Below are positions 43,406-51,905 of a stretch of 64,000 bases of DNA, piece after piece. The DNA comes from UBA1422 sp963676385 (GTDB taxonomy: Bacteria; Bacillota; Clostridia; Peptostreptococcales; Anaerovoracaceae). The stretch is from contig CAXXMM010000009.1 in assembly GCA_963676385.2 (NCBI GenBank), positions 1 to 64,000 of the forward strand, given 5' to 3'. Below the pieces are notes generated by a model, which worked only from the letters and a program-made list of their open reading frames with translations, did not search any database and was not told the DNA's origin. Position 1 is the stretch's first letter, and every line of letters begins with the position of its first letter. The translations under genes and the position numbers were made by a program.

Positions 43406-43546
43406 ATGAAAAGTATTAAAGATATTATCTATGACAAAAGTGACATTGCGGTGGCCCTTATTATTCTACTCATAGCAGGTGCAATCATTTTAAATAGGAT
43501 TGATGCCATAATGGACTATCCTTCCACCTTTGGCGCAGCCCAATAA
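43406..43546 (+). CDS. Small single-span membrane protein, 46 residues
   Basis: A small protein starting MKSIKDIIYDKSD, then one hydrophobic helix (IAVALIILLIAGAIILNRI) and a short tail DAIMDYPSTFGAAQ. AAGGAGAACGAAC gives a strong RBS and the frame ends cleanly 35 nt before fba in the same direction, so it is probably a real gene co-transcribed with fba. The function is unknown. The N-terminal sequence IRDI/IKDIIYD resembles the start of the neighbouring signal peptidase helices only superficially. Confidence 0.65.
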   Translation: MKSIKDIIYDKSDIAVALIILLIAGAIILNRIDAIMDYPSTFGAAQ

Positions 43547-43581
43547 GTATTTAATAACTCTGGCGAAAGAAGGAGGACAAA

Positions 43582-44511
43582 ATGGCTTTGGTAACAAGCA
43601 GGTCAATGTTTGAAAAAGCATTGAGAAAAGACTATGCCGTTGGTGCATTCAATGTGAATAACATGGAAATTATTCAAGGAATTGTAGATGCGGCAAAGGA
43701 AGAAGAGGCAGCCCTGATTCTTCAGGTTTCTGCTGGCGCAAGAAAATATGCTAGGCCGGCATATTTGGTAAAGTTGGTGGAAGCCGCCGTATTGGATACC
43801 GGACTAGATATCTGTTTACACCTTGATCATGGCGAAGACTTCGAAATCTGCAAAAAGTGCGTAGACGATGGTTTTACATCTGTCATGATTGACGGCTCAA
43901 GGTTTCCCTTGGAAGAAAACATTGCATTAACCAAACAAGTTGTTGATTATGCCCATAGTAAAGGCGTCTCCGTTGAAGCAGAGTTGGGAAAATTGGCGGG
44001 CATTGAAGATGACGTAAATGTAGACATCCGGTCCGCAACGTTTACCGATCCGGATGATGCTGCAGAATTTGTAGCCAAAACAGGTGTGGATTCTCTGGCA
44101 ATTGCCATTGGCACAAGCCACGGCGCCTACAAGTTCAAAGGAGAACCTTATCTGGATTTTGACCGTCTCAAAAAAATTCATGCATTGATTCCCAACACCC
44201 CTTTGGTTCTTCATGGGGCATCTACAGTTCTGCCAGAGTTTGTAGGACTTTGCAACCAATATGGTGGGAATATCCCCGGCGCTCAAGGCGTACCGGAAGC
44301 AATGATTTTGGAAGCTGCAAAATACGGAGTATGCAAGGTCAACATTGATACTGACCTTCGTTTAGCCATGACTGCAGAAATCCGAAGATATTTGGCAGAG
44401 CATCCTGCAGAATTTGACCCAAGGAAATACTTAGGGCCTGCGAGAGATGCAATTCAGGCTATGGTTCAGCACAAAATCAAAAACGTGCTCAATGCTAGCG
44501 GTACTCGATAA
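43582..44511 (+). CDS. fba: Class II fructose-bisphosphate aldolase
   Basis: A 309-residue zinc-dependent aldolase cleaving fructose-1,6-bisphosphate in glycolysis. The barrel opens with YAVGAFNVNNMEI; Asp82 and zinc-ligand His83 are in CLHLDHGED, further metal and substrate residues are in VEAELGKLAG and IGTSHGAYKFKGEP, and phosphate binding is in LVLHGAST. AGGAGGACAAA precedes the ATG. Its 3' end overlaps the convergent pncB gene by 17 nt. Confidence 0.94.
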   Translation: MALVTSRSMFEKALRKDYAVGAFNVNNMEIIQGIVDAAKEEEAALILQVSAGARKYARPAYLVKLVEAAVLDTGLDICLHLDHGEDFEICKKCVDDGFTSVMIDGSRFPLEENIALTKQVVDYAHSKGVSVEAELGKLAGIEDDVNVDIRSATFTDPDDAAEFVAKTGVDSLAIAIGTSHGAYKFKGEPYLDFDRLKKIHALIPNTPLVLHGASTVLPEFVGLCNQYGGNIPGAQGVPEAMILEAAKYGVCKVNIDTDLRLAMTAEIRRYLAEHPAEFDPRKYLGPARDAIQAMVQHKIKNVLNASGTR

Positions 44512-45922
44512 TCAGTTGATTCTTCATTTCCCATAACTGTTGGGAAAGATCTACATAATAAGTTTGAGGATTGTCAAAACGGAGCATTTCGTCCCACAAG
44601 GTATTAATCTGTGAGGCGCAATGCTCTTTTATTTCGTTTATGGTTGGGGAAGTATACACCCTGTTTCCGTGGTCAAAAAGACACACCCGCAGGTTTTTCA
44701 CCTTAAAGTTTCGTAGGGTCTTCGTTTTCCATGGGGAAATTTCATCAAAAATAGTGTATTCTTCACCTGCTGGAATGAGTTCTTCGTCCAACGCAATTAA
44801 ATCCGCCATGCACCGGTTGGTATCTTTGTCATAAAACCGATACAGGGATTTAAAACCCGGGTTTGTAATTTTCTCCAAGTTCTCACTTATTTTCATTTTA
44901 GGGATAACCCGGCCATCCTTCTCAACCGCTGCCAATTTGTATACTCCACCAAATACCGGTTCGGATTTAGCTGTGATAAGTCGTTCTCCAACACCAAAAG
45001 AATCAATACATGCCCCCTCTTGTATGACCCCTTTTATAATGTATTCGTCCAAAGAATTGGAGACCACAATCTGGCACTGGGAAAGCCCTGTTTGGTCCAG
45101 CATCTTTCTGGCTTTCTTTGTCAAATAGGTCACGTCGCCACTATCGATTCGAATCCCCATTTTGGCCGGTTTCATTTCATGAAAAACCCGAATTGCATTG
45201 GGCACACCTGAAGTTAGTACATTGTAGGTATCCACTAGGAGAACACAATTCTCCGGGTAAATTTCTGCATATTTTTTGAAGGCAACATATTCACTTTCAA
45301 ACATTTGTACCCAACTATGCGCCATTGTTCCCATGGCTCGAATCGCAAAGTCCCTTTCAGAAACCGTACAGGCCGTACCCACACATCCGCCAATATATGC
45401 TGCTCTGGCACCATACACTGCCGCCGCGATTCCATGGGCCCTTCGCGTACCAAATTCCATCACATCTCTGCCTTTGGCGGCACGGACAATTCGATTTGCC
45501 TTGGTTGCTATAAGACTTTGGTGATTAATAATCAATAAAACCATTGTTTCAACAAATTGGGCCTGAATCACCGGCCCTCTGACAGTAATAATAGGCTCCC
45601 CAGGGAAAATCGGTGTGCCTTCCGGCACCGCCCATACATCACAGGAAAATTTAAAATGCAAAAGATAATCTAAAAACCGATTATCAAAGTTCATTTTTTC
45701 CCGAAGAAATGCAATATCTTCTTCAGTGAATCTAAGATCTTCCAGATATTCCATCAATTGTTCTACCCCAGCCATAATGGCAAAGCCACCACCATCAGGG
45801 ATTTTTCTAAAAAACATATCAAAGTAGCCAATGTCCTCCGCCATTCCCGTTTCAAAATAACCATTTGCCATGGTTATTTCATAAAAATCGGTAAGCATGG
45901 TTAGATTAACCTTTTCAAACAT
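44495..45922 (-). CDS. pncB: Nicotinate phosphoribosyltransferase
   Basis: A 475-residue enzyme of NAD salvage that joins nicotinate to PRPP. The N-terminal LTDFYEITMANGYF, the autophosphorylation-histidine region EFGTRRAHGIAAAVYGARAAYIGG and GIRIDSGDVTYLTKKAR are diagnostic. The start at 45922 has GGAGGGAACG; a longer frame starts inside the transporter gene. It overlaps the DMT transporter by 8 nt and is its partner gene, so the transporter may concern NAD precursors (a guess). Confidence 0.95.
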   Translation of the reverse strand: MFEKVNLTMLTDFYEITMANGYFETGMAEDIGYFDMFFRKIPDGGGFAIMAGVEQLMEYLEDLRFTEEDIAFLREKMNFDNRFLDYLLHFKFSCDVWAVPEGTPIFPGEPIITVRGPVIQAQFVETMVLLIINHQSLIATKANRIVRAAKGRDVMEFGTRRAHGIAAAVYGARAAYIGGCVGTACTVSERDFAIRAMGTMAHSWVQMFESEYVAFKKYAEIYPENCVLLVDTYNVLTSGVPNAIRVFHEMKPAKMGIRIDSGDVTYLTKKARKMLDQTGLSQCQIVVSNSLDEYIIKGVIQEGACIDSFGVGERLITAKSEPVFGGVYKLAAVEKDGRVIPKMKISENLEKITNPGFKSLYRFYDKDTNRCMADLIALDEELIPAGEEYTIFDEISPWKTKTLRNFKVKNLRVCLFDHGNRVYTSPTINEIKEHCASQINTLWDEMLRFDNPQTYYVDLSQQLWEMKNQLIIEYR

Positions 45923-46862
45923 GAAGCGTTCCCTCCAGTCTTCCTTTTTCTCGGATGACAAAAAATCCTGCAGAAATCACAATAATTCCACCAATCATCT
46001 GCATCCCGGTTATCATTTCTCCCAATAGCAGCCATCCAAAGAAGGTGGCAGAGATGGGCATAAAATTGGCGTAAACTGAAACAGTGGTCGGCCCTAGAGA
46101 GGACAGTGCTGTAACATAGACGAAAAAGCCTACGCCGCCGCTAATCACTCCCAAATATAATACTTCCCCTGCTACTGCTAATGTAATATCCGAAGGATTT
46201 GGCAAATGTGCCATGGCCATGGGAAAGGACAGCAATACTGTACAGGCCAGTTGATTAAACGTCAATGTTAATGGTTGATATTTTCCACCTAAATGCGACG
46301 TAATAAAATTATATATATTCCAAGAAATAATCGCACCAACGCAAAGAAGATATCCAATCAGTCGTCCTTGAAGGATTGTATGCAAATCCAAACCAACAAT
46401 CATGCCCAGTCCACAAATACTGATGAAAATCCCAACCAACAAAGCTGCTGTAGGCACCTTGTGATACACCAGCCACTCCACCACAATGGAAACCACAGGG
46501 ACAAATGTCAACACAATGGTGATAAGGGATACCGGCATATAAGTCATCGCTTCGTATTCAAAATAAAAATATAGAATCTCGCCGGTAGCGGCACAGAGTA
46601 TGAAAATCCAAATATCGGAACGCCGCATGAATGCCTTCCCTTCCCGTTTGAATTTTATAATTCCCACCACAATCAAGGCAATGGCATATTTGAAGAAAAT
46701 CAAGGTGATGGAATCTAATGTCAGCATGGCTTCTTTGGCCAGAGAATATTCAAAACCCCAAGAAATTACAGTTATAATCATTAATATATGGGCCAGTTTT
46801 CGATTCATTTTTTTGATTGAGCCATCCGTTTTGAGAAGTTGTTCCTTCTTCTTATCCCTCAT
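45915..46862 (-). CDS. EamA/DMT-family transporter
   Basis: A 315-residue protein with ten predicted membrane helices in two EamA repeats (first near LAHILMIITVISWGFEYSLAKEA; second from YLLCVGAIISWNIYNFI). DMT exporters move metabolites or amino acids; the substrate is unknown. The start is uncertain: the ATG at 46862 has a weak RBS, and MNRKLAH at 46808 is an alternative. It begins 14 nt after uvrA. Confidence 0.85.
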   Translation of the reverse strand: MRDKKKEQLLKTDGSIKKMNRKLAHILMIITVISWGFEYSLAKEAMLTLDSITLIFFKYAIALIVVGIIKFKREGKAFMRRSDIWIFILCAATGEILYFYFEYEAMTYMPVSLITIVLTFVPVVSIVVEWLVYHKVPTAALLVGIFISICGLGMIVGLDLHTILQGRLIGYLLCVGAIISWNIYNFITSHLGGKYQPLTLTFNQLACTVLLSFPMAMAHLPNPSDITLAVAGEVLYLGVISGGVGFFVYVTALSSLGPTTVSVYANFMPISATFFGWLLLGEMITGMQMIGGIIVISAGFFVIREKGRLEGTLHV

Positions 46863-46876
46863 ATTTACACTCTACT

Positions 46877-49690
46877 TCACTTTAATACTTTACGAAGATA
46901 TTCCCCGGTATAGGAATTCTTTACTCCGGCCACGATTTCTGGAGTGCCTGTTGCAATGACTTTCCCTCCACGATTTCCACCATCCGGGCCTAAATCGATA
47001 ATATAGTCTCCCCGTTTGATAACATCTAAATTATGTTCAATAACAACCACCGTATTCCCTGCGTCTGTTAGCTTGTCCAATACCTGCAAAAGTTTATCCA
47101 CATCAGCAAAATGCAAACCGGTGGTCGGTTCATCCAAAATATACAACGTCTTTCCCGTGCTTCGCTTGGAAAGTTCCGTAGCTAGCTTGACCCGCTGGGC
47201 TTCACCGCCTGAAAGTTGTGTTGAAGGCTGGCCTAGCTTGATATACCCAAGACCAACCTCTTCAAGCGTCACCAATTGCCTAGAAATACTAGGTAGATGT
47301 CGGAAGAATTCCACCGCCTCAGTTACATTCATATCCAAAACTTGAGAAATGTTTTTGCCTTTATATTTCACTTCCAAGGTTTCTCTGTTATATCGTTTTC
47401 CCTTGCACACTTCACAAGGAACATACACATCCGGCAGAAAATGCATTTCTATTTTGATAATTCCATCTCCGCTACATGCCTCGCAACGGCCCCCTTTGAC
47501 ATTAAAACTGAATCGCCCCTTTTCATAACCCCTTATTTTGGATTCAGGCAGGCTGGCAAAAAGATCCCGAATAAAACCAAACACACCGGTGTAGGTTGCT
47601 GGGTTGGATCGCGGCGTTCTCCCAATGGGGGATTGATCGATATCAATGACTTTGTCAATGTTCTCGATGCCAAGAATATCTTCATGGGCCCCCGGCTTCG
47701 TCTTGGCCCGATTCATCTTGGCCGCCAAACTTTTGTACAAGATTTCATTAATCAGTGTGCTTTTTCCCGATCCGGACACACCTGTAACACAAACCAATTT
47801 TCCCAAAGGGATTTCCACATCAATATGCTGCAAATTGTTTTCAGATGCTCCAACAATTTTAAGAAATTTCCCGTTACCCTCTCGCCTAATCAATGGAACT
47901 TCAACGCGCCTTTTGCCGCTTAAGTATTGCCCGGTAATGGAAGCGGCGCAGTTTTTAATATCTTCAACAGAACCTTGGGCAACCAATTCGCCGCCATGAA
48001 TGCCTGCACCTGGACCAATATCGATAATATGGTCAGCAGCATACATGGTCTCTTCATCGTGCTCCACGATTAGCAAGGTATTTCCCAAATCTGTCAGTTC
48101 TCGTAAGGTCCCCAGCAGTTTACTGTTATCTTTTTGATGCAGTCCAATGCTAGGCTCATCTAAAATATAAAGAACGCCTACCAAACTAGAGCCAATCTGA
48201 GTTGCCAGGCGAATGCGCTGTGACTCCCCACCGGACAGACTTCCCGCGGACCGGGAAAGGGTTAGGTAATCCAATCCTACATTGACAAGGAAGTTCAGTC
48301 TATCTCTAATTTCCTTTAGAATTTGAGCTGCAATCAACTCTTCTTTGGCGGATAATTTCCATCGTTTTAAAAACCCAATGGTTTCGCCCACAGGCAGATC
48401 TGCCATCTCTGAGATGTTCATTCCTCCGATTGTCACCGCCAGCACCTCTGGTTTCAGCCGCTTTCCGCCACAGGTTTCACAAGGAATGATGCTCAAGTAT
48501 TTTTGCATTTTGTCCTTAATATATTCAGATGTAGTTTCCCGGTATCTTCTCTCCAAATTCTTTATCACCCCTTCAAAAGGATGATTCAACATGCTTTCCG
48601 ATCCCCGCGTCCTACTTTTATAAAGAAATTTAATGGTTCGAGTTCCTGTGCCATAAAGAAGTTCCTGAACAAAGGATTCCGGCAAATCCTTATAGGGGAT
48701 GTCCAATCGCGTATGATGCTCTTTTGCCAAAGCTTCAATAGTTTGTCTATAATACCCTTCCACCTCCATGGAAGCGAAGACATTGCTCAATGCACCTCCG
48801 ATAATACTTAAATTCTTGTCTTCAATAATCAGATCCGGATCAATCCGCTGCAAAAATCCAAGACCATTGCATGCCGGGCATGCTCCAAAAGGACTGTTAA
48901 ATGAAAACATTCTAGGTTCCATTTCTTCAATGCCGATGCCATGCTCCGGACAGGCCAGCATAGTACTAAACACCCGATCATTGGCCATTACCAGGCCTTC
49001 TCCTTGATGAATTGCCAGCTCACATGCTTCAGCCAAACGGCTTTCCACGCCTGTTTTAATAATAATACGATCCACAACAATTTCGATGGTGTGCTTATGA
49101 GTTTTTTCCAATTGAACCTTTTCTTCTGTTAGGTTGTATACTTCTCCGTCAATCCGAGCTCTGGTAAACCCCTCTCGAACAATTCGTTCCATCACTTTTT
49201 CGTAGGTGCCTTTTCGCTCTCGAACCACTGGGGCGAGAATCATCACTTTTGTTCCTTCTCCCATCTCCATAATGCTATCCACAATTTGATCGATGGATTG
49301 GCTCTCAATAACCCTACCACAAACCGGACAATGAGGGATACCAATTCTGGCATACATTAGTCTGAGGTAGTCATATATTTCTGTCACTGTTCCCACTGTA
49401 GAGCGAGGATTCTTGCTGGTGGTTTTTTGGTCAATGGAAATGGCCGGGGACAACCCTTCTATCGATTCCACATTGGGTTTCTCCATTTGCCCGAGAAACT
49501 GTCTTGCATAGGATGACAGACTTTCAACATATCGCCGTTGCCCCTCCGCATAAATCGTATCAAAAGCCAAAGAGGACTTGCCAGACCCTGACAAGCCGGT
49601 GAGCACCACCATTTTGTCTCTGGGGATTACGACGTCAACATTTTTTAAGTTGTTCTCTTTTGCACCTTTTATAATAAGTTCTGTTGCCAT
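46877..49690 (-). CDS. uvrA: Excinuclease ABC subunit UvrA
   Basis: A 937-residue damage-recognition ATPase of nucleotide excision repair. It has two ABC modules (GLSGSGKSSLAFDTIYAEG; GVSGSGKSTLINEIL), the insertion-domain zinc module (CPEHG through CPACNGLG), the second zinc module (CEACSGDG through CEVCKGKRYN) and two ABC signatures (SGGESQRIRLA; LSGGEAQRVKLA). It follows uvrB by 60 nt in the same direction. Confidence 0.97.
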   Translation of the reverse strand: MATELIIKGAKENNLKNVDVVIPRDKMVVLTGLSGSGKSSLAFDTIYAEGQRRYVESLSSYARQFLGQMEKPNVESIEGLSPAISIDQKTTSKNPRSTVGTVTEIYDYLRLMYARIGIPHCPVCGRVIESQSIDQIVDSIMEMGEGTKVMILAPVVRERKGTYEKVMERIVREGFTRARIDGEVYNLTEEKVQLEKTHKHTIEIVVDRIIIKTGVESRLAEACELAIHQGEGLVMANDRVFSTMLACPEHGIGIEEMEPRMFSFNSPFGACPACNGLGFLQRIDPDLIIEDKNLSIIGGALSNVFASMEVEGYYRQTIEALAKEHHTRLDIPYKDLPESFVQELLYGTGTRTIKFLYKSRTRGSESMLNHPFEGVIKNLERRYRETTSEYIKDKMQKYLSIIPCETCGGKRLKPEVLAVTIGGMNISEMADLPVGETIGFLKRWKLSAKEELIAAQILKEIRDRLNFLVNVGLDYLTLSRSAGSLSGGESQRIRLATQIGSSLVGVLYILDEPSIGLHQKDNSKLLGTLRELTDLGNTLLIVEHDEETMYAADHIIDIGPGAGIHGGELVAQGSVEDIKNCAASITGQYLSGKRRVEVPLIRREGNGKFLKIVGASENNLQHIDVEIPLGKLVCVTGVSGSGKSTLINEILYKSLAAKMNRAKTKPGAHEDILGIENIDKVIDIDQSPIGRTPRSNPATYTGVFGFIRDLFASLPESKIRGYEKGRFSFNVKGGRCEACSGDGIIKIEMHFLPDVYVPCEVCKGKRYNRETLEVKYKGKNISQVLDMNVTEAVEFFRHLPSISRQLVTLEEVGLGYIKLGQPSTQLSGGEAQRVKLATELSKRSTGKTLYILDEPTTGLHFADVDKLLQVLDKLTDAGNTVVVIEHNLDVIKRGDYIIDLGPDGGNRGGKVIATGTPEIVAGVKNSYTGEYLRKVLK

Positions 49691-49750
49691 ACTATTTTTC
49701 CATTCTATTTATAAGTATTACTCCTGTGGTTTTCACGTGGCGTCACCAAG

Positions 49751-51724
49751 TTACAATCTCGCTTTGTATTCAAAAACTTGATCCCGCAATACAGCAGCCC
49801 GCTCAAATTGCAAGTCGGATGCCGCCTGTTTCATTTCTTTTTCCAGGGCTCTCACATAATCATAAAGTTCTTTCTTGGTGAGCTCCAATGGACTCTTGCC
49901 TTGATATTGATCTGTATCCTTGACGATTCGAGTTGCTTCTACAACCTCCCGAATTGATTTTTCAATGGTCTTTGGTGAAATTCCATTCTCTTTGTTATAG
50001 GTTTCCTGAACGGTCCTTCTGCGATCTGTTTCTTCAAGTGTTCTTGCCATTGCAGGGCTAACGGTATCTGCATACATCAATACCCTGCCATTAAGATTTC
50101 GCGCAGCCCGTCCAACGGTTTGGATCAATGAAGTTTCTGTTCGTAAAAATCCCTGTCGATCCGCATCTAAAATTGCAACCAAGGCAACCTCTGGCAAGTC
50201 CAATCCTTCTCGAAGTAAATTAATTCCTACTAGAACATCATATACACCCAATCTCAAATCACGAATGATTTGCAACCGTTCTAAGGTATCTACGTCTGAA
50301 TGGAGATATTGTACTTTTATCCCCGTATTTTTCAGATATTCTGTCAGGTTCTCCGACATTTTTTTGGTCAGTGTGGTGACAAGAACACGATTCCCTTGGG
50401 CAATCACCTGATTGATTTCTCCAATCAGATGGTCAATTTGACCCTCCGATGGATGGATTTCAATAGGTGGATCTACCAATCCGGTTGGGCGAATCAGTTG
50501 TTCCGCTGAGATTCCGCCGCTCTTGGACTTTTCAAATTCGGCCGGGGTTGCACTAACATAGACAATCGGGCCTGCAAGTTGTTGAAATTCATCAAATTTG
50601 AGGGGTCGATTATCTAAGGCGGAGGGCAACCGGAATCCATATTCCACCAAGGATTCTTTACGAGAACGATCTCCTGCATACATGGCCCGCAACTGGGGCA
50701 CCATGACGTGAGATTCATCAATAATAATCATGTAATCATCGGGGAAATAATCCATTAAGGTATAGGGTCTGCTTCCCGGTGGCAAGCCGTTCATGTGCCT
50801 GGAATAATTTTCAATTCCCTTGCAACGTCCAATTTCCCGAAGCATTTCAAGATCATATCTGGTTCGTTGCTCCAACCGTTGGGCCTCCAATAGTTTTCCC
50901 CTGTCTCCAAACCATTTCAATCGCTCATTCAGCTCATTTTCAATGGACTGCAGGGCTTGTTGAATGTTCTCCTCCGTTGTCACGTAATGAGAAGCCGGAT
51001 AGATAGAAACATGATTTCGAATACCGATGATTTCTCCGGTCACAGGATTCATCTCTTTAATGGCTTCTATTTCATCCCCAAACAACTCAACGCGAAAGGC
51101 CACTTCAGATCCGGCAGGGAAAATATCCACCACATCGCCTCTCACCCGAAAGGCACCTCTTTCAAATGCCAAATCATTCCTATCGTATTGAATATCCACC
51201 AATTTACGTAGGATTTCATTGCGGCTTTTCTGCATTCCGGGTCGAAGGGATAACATTTGATTTTCATAATCAAATGGACTTCCCAGTCCATAAATGCAGG
51301 ATACGCTTGCCACAATAATCACATCTCTGCGTTCCGCCAACGCAGCCGTGGCTGAATGTCTGAGTTTTTCGATTTCGTCATTAATCTCCGAATCTTTTTC
51401 GATATATGTGTCCGTGGTGGGCATATAGGCTTCCGGTTGATAATAATCGTAGTAACTGACAAAATACTCAACTGCATTATCAGGAAAATACTCCTTAAAC
51501 TCACCATACAGTTGGGCAGCCAAAGTTTTATTGTGGGAAATAATCAAAGTGGGTCGTTGAACTTTCTCAATCAGGTTTGCCATGGTAAACGTTTTGCCGG
51601 ACCCGGTGACGCCCATAAGGGTTTGGTGTCTTTTCCCATGAAAAATACCCCGGGTCAACGTTTCCACAGCTCCGGGTTGGTCTCCTGTCATATGATAATC
51701 TGATTTCAGTTTAAATTCAGTCAT
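49751..51724 (-). CDS. uvrB: Excinuclease ABC subunit UvrB
   Basis: A 657-residue helicase-fold protein. Walker A GVTGSGKTFTMANL, the beta-hairpin SYYDYYQPEAYMP, helicase motifs (IIIDESHV; DVLVGINLLREGLDLPEV) and the C-terminal UVR coiled coil that recruits UvrC are present. The -10 box ends 10 nt before the ATG with no RBS, so the leader would be only about four nt. No canonical GAAC-N4-GTTC LexA box lies upstream. Confidence 0.97.
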   Translation of the reverse strand: MTEFKLKSDYHMTGDQPGAVETLTRGIFHGKRHQTLMGVTGSGKTFTMANLIEKVQRPTLIISHNKTLAAQLYGEFKEYFPDNAVEYFVSYYDYYQPEAYMPTTDTYIEKDSEINDEIEKLRHSATAALAERRDVIIVASVSCIYGLGSPFDYENQMLSLRPGMQKSRNEILRKLVDIQYDRNDLAFERGAFRVRGDVVDIFPAGSEVAFRVELFGDEIEAIKEMNPVTGEIIGIRNHVSIYPASHYVTTEENIQQALQSIENELNERLKWFGDRGKLLEAQRLEQRTRYDLEMLREIGRCKGIENYSRHMNGLPPGSRPYTLMDYFPDDYMIIIDESHVMVPQLRAMYAGDRSRKESLVEYGFRLPSALDNRPLKFDEFQQLAGPIVYVSATPAEFEKSKSGGISAEQLIRPTGLVDPPIEIHPSEGQIDHLIGEINQVIAQGNRVLVTTLTKKMSENLTEYLKNTGIKVQYLHSDVDTLERLQIIRDLRLGVYDVLVGINLLREGLDLPEVALVAILDADRQGFLRTETSLIQTVGRAARNLNGRVLMYADTVSPAMARTLEETDRRRTVQETYNKENGISPKTIEKSIREVVEATRIVKDTDQYQGKSPLELTKKELYDYVRALEKEMKQAASDLQFERAAVLRDQVFEYKARL

Positions 51725-51734
51725 TACGTTTATA

Positions 51735-51763
51735 ATTATACCCTAAGCCAAGGTTTTCTGCAA
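51735..51763 (-). promoter_or_regulatory. uvrB promoter
   Basis: Minus-strand TTGCAG (51763 to 51758), 17-bp spacer, TATAAT (51740 to 51735). An imperfect inverted repeat CCGCTGAA / TTCAGTGG (51765-51788, 8-nt loop) lies directly upstream of the -35. Confidence 0.55.
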
Positions 51764-51837
51764 TCCGCTGAAATGTTTTGTTCAGTGGTTTTGCAATAGT
51801 TCTTCTCTCAAATTGTTCTATATGAAATCGGACCATA

Positions 51838-51867
51838 TTGCATTTTATTCCTTTATTGTGATATAAT
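51838..51867 (+). promoter_or_regulatory. Citrate synthase promoter
   Basis: Weak -35 TTGCAT (51838-51843), 18-bp spacer, then TGATATAAT: an extended -10 with TATAAT at 51862-51867, about 40 nt before the GTG start. Confidence 0.55.
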
Positions 51868-51905
51868 ATAAAAACTGTCACAAAAGAAATAGGGAGGGAA
51901 AAGAC

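Noticed and set aside
51725..51905. LexA (SOS) box in front of uvrB
   Set aside because: No GAAC-N4-GTTC sequence is present in the gap; the nearest match has wrong spacing.
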